From the NCBI GenBank assembly GCA_964430335.1, contig CAYSEN010000012.1:1-25422 (forward strand): a stretch of 25,422 bases of DNA. Reading direction: 5' to 3'. The position numbers and the translations under genes were made by a program. Every line of letters begins with the position of its first letter. Positions within the stretch are counted from its first letter, which is position 1. The notes beneath the pieces are model-generated. The model saw only the letters and a program-made list of their open reading frames with translations. It was not told the DNA's origin and did no database searches. Source of the DNA: SIBU01 sp964430335 (GTDB taxonomy: Bacteria; Patescibacteriota; Minisyncoccia; Phycocordibacterales; SIBU01). Shown here piece by piece: positions 1-6,813 of the stretch.

Positions 1-147
1 GGAATGGAATTGCATCCACTGATTGTTTTTATTTCAGTGATCGGAGGAATCATATTTTTTGGCCCACTAGGTTTCTTGCTCGGGCCCCTGACACTCAATT
101 TGCTCATTGTGTTACTCGATATTTACTCGCAAGTTACAAAGGAGTAA
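1..147 (+). CDS. AI-2E family transporter, C-terminal fragment
   Basis: An open frame enters from the left edge and ends at TAA (145-147), giving the last 48 residues of a membrane protein. The peptide is strongly hydrophobic. It begins near HPLIVFISVIGG and continues through FGPLGFLLGPL to a short polar tail. This HP-L-hydrophobic-GG...G-GFLLGP pattern is characteristic of the last transmembrane segment of the AI-2E/PerM/YdiK permease family (PF01594), whose members are about 350 residues long. The start and about 85% of the protein lie outside the window. The family's substrates are mostly unproven, so no specific cargo is claimed. The exonuclease start lies 10 nt downstream, so the two may be co-transcribed. 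Confidence 0.75.
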   Translation, partial: GMELHPLIVFISVIGGIIFFGPLGFLLGPLTLNLLIVLLDIYSQVTKE

Positions 148-157
148 TACTATAAAT

Positions 158-715
158 ATGATTGTCATTGATGTTGAATCATCCGGAGTCATTCCTGAAA
201 AACACTCACTTCTAAGTGTCGGAGCTGTTGATTTTGCCAATCCGACAAACACTTTTTATGAAGAGTGCAGGATTTGGGACGGTGCTCATGTTGATGACGA
301 GGCTCTCGCTGTTAACGGTTTTACAAGAGAGCAGACTACAGACCTAAAAAAGAAGACTGATAGGGAAGTGCTGGTGGATTTTTTAGCATGGATAGAAAAT
401 ATTAAAGAGAAAACAATAGCGGGTCACAATCCGTCGTTTGATAGAGATTTTTTGCAGGCCACAGCATATCGTTATCATTTAAATTGGCCAATGGCACATC
501 GAACAATCGATCTTCATACGGTTTGTTATTTCGATATGATAAAGAAAGGTGTTGAACCTCCTACATTGCACGGTCACTCATCACTAAATTCAGATTCAAT
601 TTACAGGTATCTCGGTATGCCTGATGAACCAAAGCCACATAACGCTCTGACTGGAGCAAAAATGGAGGCTGAGGCTTTCTCCAGACTGTTTTACGGTAAG
701 CCACTTTCAAATTAG
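158..715 (+). CDS. DEDDh-like 3'-5' exonuclease (RNase T / DnaQ fold)
   Basis: This 185-residue protein matches the DnaQ-like exonuclease fold used in proofreading and RNA trimming. Motif Exo I is visible as IDVESSG (D5, E7), Exo II as GHNPSFDRDF (D95), and Exo III as PHNALTGAKMEAEAF (H161). In canonical DEDDh enzymes the motif is H-x-A-L-x-D; here the last acidic position is G166, so one metal ligand appears to be missing. I recall similar HNALTG-type proteins in CPR genomes, so this may be a subfamily trait, but I cannot check that here. The start is the ATG at 158 rather than an upstream in-frame ATG at 107, because the catalytic strand begins at once from it, the family has no longer N terminus, and 107 lies inside the preceding gene. 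An AAAGGAG Shine-Dalgarno sits at 138-144, inside the end of the permease gene. The substrate is unknown. Confidence 0.8.
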   Translation: MIVIDVESSGVIPEKHSLLSVGAVDFANPTNTFYEECRIWDGAHVDDEALAVNGFTREQTTDLKKKTDREVLVDFLAWIENIKEKTIAGHNPSFDRDFLQATAYRYHLNWPMAHRTIDLHTVCYFDMIKKGVEPPTLHGHSSLNSDSIYRYLGMPDEPKPHNALTGAKMEAEAFSRLFYGKPLSN

Positions 716-748
716 ACAGTTTTCTGTATGATTTAGGGCTTAACCTAC

Positions 749-1393
749 ATGAATGATACAACCATATATTTGATAAGACACGGTAGTACTGAAAATAATG
801 AAAACAAGATTTTTCAAGGACATCTTGATGTTTCTTCTACGCGTTTAACTAAAAAAGGAATTGAGCAGGTAAACGAGTATTTTGAGATATTTAAGAATGT
901 AAAATTCGACTCAATATTTTGCTCAGATTTAGGAAGGTCTAAAGAGACAGCGGAAAGATTGGCTGAGAAGTTCGGTCAGACATTTACTGAGAATAAGCTT
1001 TTAAGAGGGAAGTGTTTGGGGAGGTTTGAAGGCCGACCGGTTAGTGAATATAGGAGAATAAATAAAAAACCTCTGGAGGATTTTAAAACAATGACTGAAG
1101 AGATGCAGTGGAATTTTAAGGTTGAGCCAGGAGTTGAAAGTAATGCCGAGGTTTTAAACAGATTGCTAAGTTTTCTTAACAGTATGATTGATCAATTCTC
1201 AGGCAAAACTATCCTGATAGTGACTCATGGTGGAACAATTCGTAACCTTTTATTTCATCTGGGGTGGGCAAAACAGCATGAATTAAAGGCGGGGAGTGTA
1301 AATAACGTGTCTTATGTCAAAATTACTCACAATGGACAGAATTTCGTACTAAATGAGGTGTTCGGAGTTACAAAGGGTTTAGAGATATCCTAA
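749..1393 (+). CDS. Histidine phosphatase family protein (phosphoglycerate mutase-like)
   Basis: This 214-residue protein belongs to the histidine phosphatase superfamily, which transfers phosphate through a histidine. LIRHGSTENNE carries the RHG motif with nucleophile H11. SDLGRSKETAE (59-69) carries the second phosphate-pocket arginine, R63. VTHGGTIRN carries the partner H160. The segment that normally reads L-R-E-x-x-x-G-x-x-E-G is L-R-G-K-C-L-G-R-F-E-G, so the usual general-acid glutamate is glycine 87. It could be a small-molecule or protein phosphatase; nothing shows a true mutase role. The gene follows the exonuclease by 33 nt. A possible -10 TATGAT (727-732) would give a short leader. 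No Shine-Dalgarno is seen. A strong hairpin terminator follows the stop. Confidence 0.85.
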   Translation: MNDTTIYLIRHGSTENNENKIFQGHLDVSSTRLTKKGIEQVNEYFEIFKNVKFDSIFCSDLGRSKETAERLAEKFGQTFTENKLLRGKCLGRFEGRPVSEYRRINKKPLEDFKTMTEEMQWNFKVEPGVESNAEVLNRLLSFLNSMIDQFSGKTILIVTHGGTIRNLLFHLGWAKQHELKAGSVNNVSYVKITHNGQNFVLNEVFGVTKGLEIS

Positions 1394-1421
1394 ACGCCAA
1401 GTGAAGAGGCTGGACGAATTT

Positions 1422-1457
1422 TACCAAAAAATGGCTCAACAGAGCCATTTTTTGGTA
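1422..1457 (+). terminator. Intrinsic terminator after the phosphatase gene
   Basis: A perfect 16-bp inverted repeat (1422-1437 with 1442-1457) has a 4-nt AACA loop. The core is TGGCTC/GAGCCA, flanked by A6 and T6, so the hairpin can work in both directions. It lies 29 nt after the phosphatase stop and separates that transcript from the following gene, which has its own promoter. Confidence 0.85.
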
Positions 1458-1488
1458 TTGATTTACCCTCGAATTTGTTGTAAAACTA

Positions 1489-1517
1489 TTGACAATTTTA
1501 GACAAAGATGATAGTAT
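1489..1517 (+). promoter_or_regulatory. Sigma70-type promoter for the lytic transglycosylase gene
   Basis: A consensus -35 TTGACA (1489-1494) is followed after 17 nt by TAGTAT (1512-1517, four of six matches to TATAAT). The predicted start is near 1524, leaving a leader of about 94 nt. This is the longest leader in the window, where most genes seem to have almost none. Confidence 0.7.
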
Positions 1518-1524
1518 ATTGGTA

Positions 1525-1608
1525 CATCAGATTTGAAATCTGGTGTTTTTATTTACAGGGTGAACTCCAATTACGAATGCTAACTTTTCCGTTTGGAAGA
1601 AGTCCTGT
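1525..1608 (+). promoter_or_regulatory. Structured 5' leader with early terminator-like hairpin
   Basis: Directly at the predicted transcription start is a hairpin (1525-1534 with 1536-1545, core CAGATTT/AAATCTG) followed by T5 (1546-1550), which looks like a terminator. Next comes a second structure: ACAGG (1555-1559) can pair with CCTGT (1604-1608), enclosing a hairpin built from ACTTTTCC and GGAAGAAGT around a GTTT loop, with one bulged A. The second structure ends 9 nt before the start codon and could hide or expose the GGAAGAAG stretch, the only Shine-Dalgarno-like sequence of this gene. I match it to no known riboswitch class. It may be an attenuator, a 5' stabiliser or a chance fold. 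Confidence 0.4.
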
Positions 1609-1617
1609 GAAAATCTT

Positions 1618-2100
1618 ATGATAGAACTTACAACTAGCGCATTGGTACTTTTCTCACTTTTTTATGGAGGAGGAACTGCTAATGTAAAGCCAGTAGATTC
1701 TCAAGTTGCAACAGTTAAGATCATATCAGTTGATAGAAACATTGATAATGAAGTAGCACTGGTAGCGCCTAATACCCGAAACCGAAGTGTTGAAGGTGAT
1801 GTTCGTGAATATTTTGCTGACACACCTATTCTTATCGAAGTTGCAAAATGTGAATCTGACTTTAGGCATTTAGAAAAAGACGGTGAAATAATTAGAGGTA
1901 TTGTAAACAAAAGTGATATTGGGGTGATGCAAATCAACACCTACTATCATAATGACAAAGCTAAGGAGCTTGGACTAGATCTAACTACTTTGAAAGGTAA
2001 CATGGCCTACGCAAAGTATCTGTACGATAAAGAAGGTACAGCTCCGTGGCAGTCATCAGCTCCATGTTGGGACAAAAGTGTTGCAGTAAACAAAAAGTAA
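1618..2100 (+). CDS. Secreted lytic transglycosylase-like (SLT/lysozyme fold) protein
   Basis: A 160-residue protein likely to cut the glycan strand of peptidoglycan. A hydrophobic N terminus (about residues 6-20) suggests a signal peptide or anchor, although it lacks the usual basic start. After a linker, the domain from about residue 68 contains VAKCESDF with the likely catalytic E79, then SDIGVMQIN (99-107), NMAYAKYLYDKEG (128-140) and APWQSSAPCW. This E...G-[VL]-x-Q-[IV]-N...A..yl arrangement is the SLT family signature. C78 and C150 could form a disulfide that closes the domain. The ATG at 1618 is the only good in-frame start after the stop at 1561. The gene is monocistronic, with its own promoter, leader and terminator. 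The in vivo partner or substrate is not shown. Confidence 0.8.
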   Translation: MIELTTSALVLFSLFYGGGTANVKPVDSQVATVKIISVDRNIDNEVALVAPNTRNRSVEGDVREYFADTPILIEVAKCESDFRHLEKDGEIIRGIVNKSDIGVMQINTYYHNDKAKELGLDLTTLKGNMAYAKYLYDKEGTAPWQSSAPCWDKSVAVNKK

Positions 2101-2141
2101 AATAAAAACAGCTGGGTCAAAAACCCAGCTGTTTTTATTTT
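2101..2141 (+). terminator. Intrinsic terminator after the transglycosylase gene
   Basis: A perfect 17-bp inverted repeat starts right after the stop codon (2101-2117 with 2123-2139), with core CAGCTGGGT/ACCCAGCTG and loop CAAAA. It is followed by T-rich sequence. Confidence 0.9.
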
Positions 2142-2171
2142 AAGAAAAAAGTGAGCTATGTTTAGGCTCAC
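2142..2171 (-). terminator. Intrinsic terminator of the 61-aa orphan gene
   Basis: Read on the minus strand, GTGAGC (2171-2166) pairs with GCTCAC (2156-2151) around a 9-nt loop. It is followed by T6 and more T-rich sequence (2150-2142). It overlaps the stop codon of the 61-aa gene by one base, which supports that gene being real. Confidence 0.75.
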
Positions 2172-2356
2172 TAAGCAAAAATAGATTTTGTTCCGATTGG
2201 CACATCGTCATATCGATGTGGTCTGGGTCTCGATTGAGCAATTTCTTCCGCGACAATCGTCGCCATCGTTTTTCGTAACCTCTTTGCCGCACGAGGAGAC
2301 AATGTGATTATGATAACGCCCGTTCTAGGAGGGTTGGGGACTTTAGACTTCTTCAT
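2171..2356 (-). CDS. Hypothetical 61-aa basic protein
   Basis: I do not recognise this protein. It starts MKKSKVPNPPRTG, has a hydrophobic strand VIIITLS, then a basic helix-like stretch SPRAAKRLRKTMATIVAEE, and ends in a proline- and arginine-rich tail. It has no membrane segment or cysteine. The basic helix suggests nucleic-acid or ribosome contact, but that is only a guess. It is supported as a gene by a good minus-strand promoter 21 nt upstream (TTGTAA, 17 nt, TATAAT) and by a hairpin terminator exactly at its stop codon. It is therefore a compact single-gene unit with a leader of about 14 nt and no Shine-Dalgarno. It is convergent with the transglycosylase gene. Confidence 0.6.
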   Translation of the reverse strand: MKKSKVPNPPRTGVIIITLSPRAAKRLRKTMATIVAEEIAQSRPRPHRYDDVPIGTKSIFA

Positions 2357-2376
2357 AAGTACAAACCGCTTGATTG

Positions 2377-2405
2377 ATTATATTAATAAATAATATTAGT
2401 TACAA
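2377..2405 (-). promoter_or_regulatory. Promoter of the 61-aa gene
   Basis: On the minus strand, TTGTAA (2405-2400) is followed after 17 nt by a perfect TATAAT (2382-2377). The predicted start lies near 2370, about 14 nt before the start codon. Confidence 0.6.
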
Positions 2406-2673
2406 ATCTGAAAAATAAAACACTCTGGCATTTAAATTCACGATGGTTTTTTAAATTAGAATGCACGCAGGGAATCCTGAGCGGACAAAAAGGAAAGTTA
2501 AAATGAATAGGAACCGAACAAAACACCATAAGAGGTAAGCGTTGTGATTATATATGCGTGTCGCACAATATATCTTTGCGACCACTAAGCTATAGGAGAA
2601 AGTAAGAGAAAGCCGGCACTTATTGCCGGCTTCTTGTTTAATTGTTTTGGTCCTTCCCTGTTAGGTTAGAAAA
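2406..2673. other. Gene-poor interval with possible small RNA
   Basis: About 270 nt without a convincing gene. On + it contains a small hairpin (CGCAGG-GAAT-CCTG region, 2465-2483) and an AAGGAAAG followed by an 11-codon frame (ATG 2503 to TAA) of mostly basic residues. A second hairpin, GTCGCA/TGCGAC, lies at about 2559-2582, and a GC-rich hairpin at 2610-2632. Together they resemble a small transcript ending in a terminator, but no clear promoter was found for it. It does not match tmRNA, RNase P RNA, SRP RNA or a tRNA by eye. Confidence 0.3.
2610..2640. terminator. GC-rich hairpin, probable terminator
   Basis: A nine-bp stem AAGCCGGCA/TGCCGGCTT (2610-2618 with 2624-2632) has a CTTAT loop. 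On the minus strand it lies 41 nt after the 92-aa gene and is followed by TTTCTCTT. On + it is followed by CTTGTTTAATTG. Both tails are only moderately T-rich, so the direction is uncertain. Confidence 0.55.
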
Positions 2674-2952
2674 TTAATTTGTTGGAATGGTTTTTTTAAA
2701 TTCATTCGCAAGCATTAAAATATTATTCCATATTAGCCCTATCACGATTTTATTCCAGACAAAACTTATTGGCGCAACTATCAATTTTTGCCACAGCATA
2801 GAAACTAGATCCCAAGCATAGCTGAGGTTTTTACTAACCATGTCCGATTTAAGGATTTTCTCTAAATTGAAGCCATATAGTCCTAGGATTATGAGTCCTA
2901 TAACGATCACAACTACTAATCCTATGAAACCTTTGTTATATTTTTTTTGCAT
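2674..2952 (-). CDS. Small single-pass membrane protein, hypothetical
   Basis: A 92-residue protein whose first half holds a clear transmembrane helix (about residues 9-27, GFIGLVVVIVIGLIILGLYG) after a basic MQKKYNK start. The positive-inside rule puts the N terminus in the cytoplasm. The second half is aromatic and amphipathic, with repeated tryptophans (AWDLVSMLWQKL, FVWNKIVIGLIWNN), probably lying on or dipping into the membrane. I recall similar short proteins in Parcubacteria genomes but cannot name a function. It follows the M23 peptidase gene by 42 nt, so an envelope role is possible. A perfect TATAAT lies 7 nt before its ATG, so a leaderless transcript is predicted. Confidence 0.65.
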   Translation of the reverse strand: MQKKYNKGFIGLVVVIVIGLIILGLYGFNLEKILKSDMVSKNLSYAWDLVSMLWQKLIVAPISFVWNKIVIGLIWNNILMLANEFKKTIPTN

Positions 2953-2959
2953 ATTTAAA

Positions 2960-2965
2960 ATTATA
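2960..2965 (-). promoter_or_regulatory. -10 box for a leaderless transcript (92-aa gene)
   Basis: Minus-strand TATAAT (2965-2960) lies 7 nt before the ATG at 2952. The -35 is weak (TTAAGA after a 16-nt spacer). Transcription would begin at or within one base of the start codon. Confidence 0.5.
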
Positions 2966-2994
2966 CTTTAATTTTTGTTGGTCTTAAATGGGCT

Positions 2995-4275
2995 TTAGAG
3001 ATATAGGAGTGGATTAAGGTATGCATTTAAACTACCGATCGGCATTGTGTAGGCCTTTTTACATGACTTACTAGCTCGACTCATTATTTTGACACCTTGT
3101 GTTGCGTAGACCGTAAAGTGCAAATGAGGCCCTGTAGCGTAACCACTGTCACCGCTGTAACCAATCAAATCTCCTGTAGCAACCTGATCTCCAGCGGATA
3201 CCTTTATAACAGAAAGGTGTGCGTACATTGTTGAAAGTCCGTTGTCGTGCTCGATTAAAATCCAGCGTCCGTATGATGCATTTGGACAAGATGAGTCTGT
3301 GTTACCCGTGCCCACAATTTTTCCAGATAATGAGGCCATAACTTTTGTCCCAATAGATGCTTTTAGATCGATGCCGTTGTGGCCACGTCCGTTATAAGCC
3401 TGCGTATGACTTCGAGCAAAATCAGTATCTCCAAAAGGTTGAGTAATTTTAACGTTTTCAAGTGGCCATCTTAGAACACCTGATGCGGTCTTAGGAATGC
3501 TTGAGGGATCGATTGCGTACTTTAGTTGAGATTCAAAATCTAGTAATTCTTTTGCAAATGCGTCACGTAAGGCCTTTTTTTCTAGTAATGACTTTCTATA
3601 TTCCGCCTCCTGATTTTTTGTCTGGATTAGCAATGTGTTTGTCTGATTTTTGTTATATTCTGCCACCTTCTTCTTGTCAGATAAGTCACTAGCGAGACTT
3701 ATTAATTCCTGACGTTTGTTTTGCATGTCGACTTTTTTCTGAGACAGGTCAGATTTGAGTTGTCGTATTTCTTTAAGTTTAGCTTTAATTGCTGTACTCA
3801 ACTGTGACTGAGACTCAACTTTATTTAAAAAGCTAGAAATACTTTTGTTGTTTATAACAATCTCAACTAATGTATCGGATTCTTGTTCGTTTATCTGTTC
3901 AACATTGTTAGCCATAACCTTAAGTCCTTGGTCGATTTTATCTTCAGCTATGGCGATATTTAATTCGAGTTCCTTAATTGTGAGATTGGTTGAACCAATT
4001 TTATTTTCGATCAGTGAAATTTCAGTTGAAAGTTTCTTTCTGGTTAATTCAAGGTTATTTATTCTGTCCTTTAAGCTTCTTGCGTCTTCGCTCGTTTTTA
4101 CCACCTGTGCTTCGTATTGAGCGATTTCTTTTTCCAGCTCGGCAATAGTTTTATTTCGCTCGCCGATTTTCGATTTAAGTTCATCGACAAGGTCTGCCTT
4201 TGTATGCAATGGCGAAGAGCCTGCTATTAGGCAAATGCACGCGAAAAGAACAATAAAAACCTTTTTAGATTTCAT
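2995..4275 (-). CDS. Murein hydrolase activator / M23 (LytM) metallopeptidase with coiled coil
   Basis: A 426-residue EnvC-like protein that cuts peptidoglycan cross-links or activates amidases at division. A signal peptide (about 1-27, MKSKKVFIVLFACICLIAG) is followed by long charged coiled coils (about 28-255) with heptad-like L, I, K and E spacing. A C-terminal M23 domain runs from about 268 to 400. Zinc ligands are present: H299 and D303 in GHNGIDLKA, and H386 in GPHLHF with H384 beside it. H353 in YAHLS also fits. The catalytic site is therefore intact, so it may be an active endopeptidase rather than a degenerate activator. It starts 4 nt after gltX ends, and an extended -10 sits 6 nt before its ATG. 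The downstream neighbour is the 92-aa membrane protein. Confidence 0.88.
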   Translation of the reverse strand: MKSKKVFIVLFACICLIAGSSPLHTKADLVDELKSKIGERNKTIAELEKEIAQYEAQVVKTSEDARSLKDRINNLELTRKKLSTEISLIENKIGSTNLTIKELELNIAIAEDKIDQGLKVMANNVEQINEQESDTLVEIVINNKSISSFLNKVESQSQLSTAIKAKLKEIRQLKSDLSQKKVDMQNKRQELISLASDLSDKKKVAEYNKNQTNTLLIQTKNQEAEYRKSLLEKKALRDAFAKELLDFESQLKYAIDPSSIPKTASGVLRWPLENVKITQPFGDTDFARSHTQAYNGRGHNGIDLKASIGTKVMASLSGKIVGTGNTDSSCPNASYGRWILIEHDNGLSTMYAHLSVIKVSAGDQVATGDLIGYSGDSGYATGPHLHFTVYATQGVKIMSRASKSCKKAYTMPIGSLNAYLNPLLYL

Positions 4276-4279
4276 TTAT

Positions 4280-5620
4280 CTATGATATCAAATTTATTGC
4301 AGAATTGAGTCTGTTGAGTGTTTCCTTTTTTCCCAAAATATCAGCTAGAACAAAAGGATCAGGGGATTTGTCCTTACCTGAAAGACTGAAGCGGGTTGGC
4401 CACAAAACCTCCCCTCTTCCCTCTTTCTCTGCTAGGGGCCAAAGCGCATTTTTGACCGTGTCTTTGTTGAATGAGTTTTCCTCGATTTCTGAAAGAAGAG
4501 AAACTACGCTTGTTAACCTTTCTTTAGTTTTTGTAAGGCCTGGTTCGTTTTTCCAAAGTATTTTTTCTTTAATTTCTATCACTGGCTTACCAAAAAAATA
4601 ATCGAAATCACCACTCTTAATAATAGTTTCTAGTTCACCAAAAGTTGAGATTCTTTCGATCATCAAGTTCAAGATTTTATCGTTAGATTTAACAATTTCA
4701 ATCTGATCATTGGATAAGAATTTTTGAATGTTTTCAATCTTTTGTTCTTTTGTAAGTTTGTTTATGTAGTGCTTGTTAAACCAGTTGAGTTTCTCAATGT
4801 TGAAAATTGCACCACCTTTTTGAACCTTTGAGAGATCAAAGTTTTTAATGAGTTCTTCCAGGCTAAATATTTCTTGATCGCCACCAGGGTTAAATCCTAG
4901 AAGTGCAAGAAAGTTCACAATCGCCTCTGGTAGGTAGCCAAGTCTTTTATAGTAATCAAGAGATACGGTTTCGCCGTGTTTACGTTTTGATAGTTTGGTT
5001 CGATCTGTGGCCAATATTAATGGCAAGTGCGCGTAGTTTGGTCTTTTTGCACCTATAGCTTCCTGTATGAGGATTTGTCTTGGGGTGTTTGAAATGTGGT
5101 CCTCCCCTCTTATTATGTGAGTAATTCCTTGTTCAAAATCGTCCACAACAACGGCTAGATGGTAGACGGGTTCGTTCACGTTTCTAGCAATAATAAAATC
5201 ACCCAAATCACTCGTGTCGATCGTTACTTCACCTCGAATCATGTCGGTGAATGTAATTACTTTATTCGGATTCTTAAATCTAACAACTTCTCGGTTTTCT
5301 CCTTCAGTTTCTTCAGAAATATAGGCTTTGCCTTGCGCGATCAAATCATTTAAATATTTTTTGTACACCTCAGTTCTTTCTGATTGTCGCCAAATCGTCT
5401 CGTTGTCATGGTTTATTCCAAGCCACTTTAAATTACGAAGCATGTCTTCTTCGTATTCTCTTTTTGATCTTTGTTTGTCTGTATCCTCTACTCGAATTGT
5501 AAAAGTACCCTGGTTTTGTCTTGTGAATAGGAAGTTGAAAATGGCAGTACGAACATTGCCCATGTGCAATGCTCCAGTAGGTGAAGGTGGAAACCTAGTA
5601 ATTATGGTTTTTGTGCTCAT
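4280..5620 (-). CDS. gltX: Glutamyl-tRNA synthetase
   Basis: A class I synthetase that charges tRNA with glutamate. The 446 residues start with RFPPSPTGALHMGN (HIGH motif as HMGN, residues 19-22), followed by FTIRVEDTDKQRS. The KMSKS loop is KLSKRKHGETVS (209-220). HLPLILATDRTKLSK and the C-terminal helical anticodon-binding domain are also present. It is slightly shorter than E. coli GltX (about 470). In a CPR genome without GlnRS it may also mischarge tRNA-Gln for the GatCAB amidotransferase; that is inference, as no GatCAB genes are in the window. An extended -10 sits 7 nt upstream of the ATG, and no Shine-Dalgarno is seen. Confidence 0.95.
   Translation of the reverse strand: MSTKTIITRFPPSPTGALHMGNVRTAIFNFLFTRQNQGTFTIRVEDTDKQRSKREYEEDMLRNLKWLGINHDNETIWRQSERTEVYKKYLNDLIAQGKAYISEETEGENREVVRFKNPNKVITFTDMIRGEVTIDTSDLGDFIIARNVNEPVYHLAVVVDDFEQGITHIIRGEDHISNTPRQILIQEAIGAKRPNYAHLPLILATDRTKLSKRKHGETVSLDYYKRLGYLPEAIVNFLALLGFNPGGDQEIFSLEELIKNFDLSKVQKGGAIFNIEKLNWFNKHYINKLTKEQKIENIQKFLSNDQIEIVKSNDKILNLMIERISTFGELETIIKSGDFDYFFGKPVIEIKEKILWKNEPGLTKTKERLTSVVSLLSEIEENSFNKDTVKNALWPLAEKEGRGEVLWPTRFSLSGKDKSPDPFVLADILGKKETLNRLNSAINLIS
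4282..4290 (-). promoter_or_regulatory. Extended -10 for the M23 peptidase gene
   Basis: Minus-strand TGATATCAT (TGn plus TATCAT) has its hexamer at 4287-4282, 6 nt from the ATG. This puts the predicted +1 on the A of the start codon. It overlaps the last base of gltX. Confidence 0.4.
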
Positions 5621-5627
5621 AAGTACG

Positions 5628-5636
5628 ATTTTAGCA
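5628..5636 (-). promoter_or_regulatory. Extended -10 for gltX
   Basis: Minus-strand TGCTAAAAT (hexamer TAAAAT, 5633-5628) lies 7 nt before the gltX ATG and predicts a leaderless mRNA. No good -35 was found, which is usual for extended -10 promoters. Confidence 0.5.
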
Positions 5637-5681
5637 CATTTTTTGAGGTTTTAAAGGCCGTTTAGAAAGTCGCTTTATGGT

Positions 5682-6809
5682 TTAAATTTCGTGGGAAAGA
5701 CCAATTTCAAGTAATTTAAGAGCGATTACTTCTGAGGCATCGGTACGAGAAAAGCTTTTTGCGCCATCTTTCATTTTTTTAAGTCTTTCGCTGTCAGACA
5801 TTATGGTTACGATTTCATGAAGAAGAATGTGTGATGTTAGGTTTATCTCTTCAATTACAACAGCACCACCACTTCTTGCGTAGTTAAAGGCGTTTTTTCT
5901 TTGATGATCTCCGTTTGAATCTGTGATCGGAATAATTATACTTGGAATTCCCCATGCGGAAATTTCAAATATTGTTGAACCTGCTCTTGAAATAATAAGC
6001 GAGCTTGCTGATGCGGACATTTGCATTTCTAGGTCGTTTAAATACGCAAAAGGTTTGTACCTTTCTTTTTTTGGATTTTTAGCGAGTATTACGCCGGCCG
6101 TTTTATAAACATCAGCGAAATTATTTTTTCCTGTTTGATGGATCACTTGATAATTTTCTACAAGTTCAGGAAGTATTTCTAGGATTGATTCGTTGATCAG
6201 TCTTGCTCCTTGTGAACCTCCGAGAATTAGTATTGTGGGAATATGATCCTTAATCTGTAGAAATTCGTGAGCACCACTTACGTTAAGATTTAGAATGTCG
6301 CGTCGCAAAGGGTTACCAGTGTAGGCTGTTTTTTCCTTAGGAAAGTAGTTGGCGGCTTCTGGAAATGATACCGCGATGTTTTTCGCAAATTTACTTGCCC
6401 AAAGATTAACTTTACCAGGAGTGCTATCAGACTCATGTATAACAACGGGGATTTTCAAAATCTTTGCGGCTACAAGAGCAGGAAAACTAGAATATCCTCC
6501 TTTGCCAAAAATAACGTCTGGATAAATTTTGAAAATTTTCCAGAGAGATTTGATAATTCCAAAAAAAGTTTTTACGAGGTCGGTTACGTTATAAATAGAA
6601 AAATATCTGCGTAGTTTTCCTGCCGGCATTTGTAGGTAATTGATCCCTTTGTCAAACAAAAGTCTTTTGTCGTATGGTTCGTCAGCCATGTAATAAAGTT
6701 CTGGGACTAGCAGTTTCTTTTCCTTGCAGATTTTATTTATTGCTTCGGTTATGGCGATGATTGGGTAAAAGTGTCCTCCTGTACCGCCACCTGTAAACAT
6801 TATTTTCAT
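5682..6809 (-). CDS. murG: UDP-GlcNAc:undecaprenyl-PP-MurNAc-pentapeptide GlcNAc transferase
   Basis: MurG adds GlcNAc to lipid I to make lipid II on the inner face of the membrane. The 375-residue protein opens with MFTGGGTGGHFYPIIAI (the N-terminal glycine-rich loop). It continues with GKGGYSSFPALVAAKI, HESDSTPGKVN, ILGGSQGARLINE and SRAGSTIFEISAWGIPS, all signature stretches of this GT28 family enzyme. The length is close to the usual 355-375. It starts 4 nt after the ftsW stop and is translated from the same strand as ftsW and mraY, forming a trimmed dcw cluster without mur ligases in view. Confidence 0.95.
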   Translation of the reverse strand: MKIMFTGGGTGGHFYPIIAITEAINKICKEKKLLVPELYYMADEPYDKRLLFDKGINYLQMPAGKLRRYFSIYNVTDLVKTFFGIIKSLWKIFKIYPDVIFGKGGYSSFPALVAAKILKIPVVIHESDSTPGKVNLWASKFAKNIAVSFPEAANYFPKEKTAYTGNPLRRDILNLNVSGAHEFLQIKDHIPTILILGGSQGARLINESILEILPELVENYQVIHQTGKNNFADVYKTAGVILAKNPKKERYKPFAYLNDLEMQMSASASSLIISRAGSTIFEISAWGIPSIIIPITDSNGDHQRKNAFNYARSGGAVVIEEINLTSHILLHEIVTIMSDSERLKKMKDGAKSFSRTDASEVIALKLLEIGLSHEI

Positions 6810-6813
6810 AAAT

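Noticed and set aside
2570..2600. tRNA-like D-arm on the minus strand (TAGCTTAGTGGT)
   Set aside because: No anticodon arm, T-loop or acceptor stem can be built around it.
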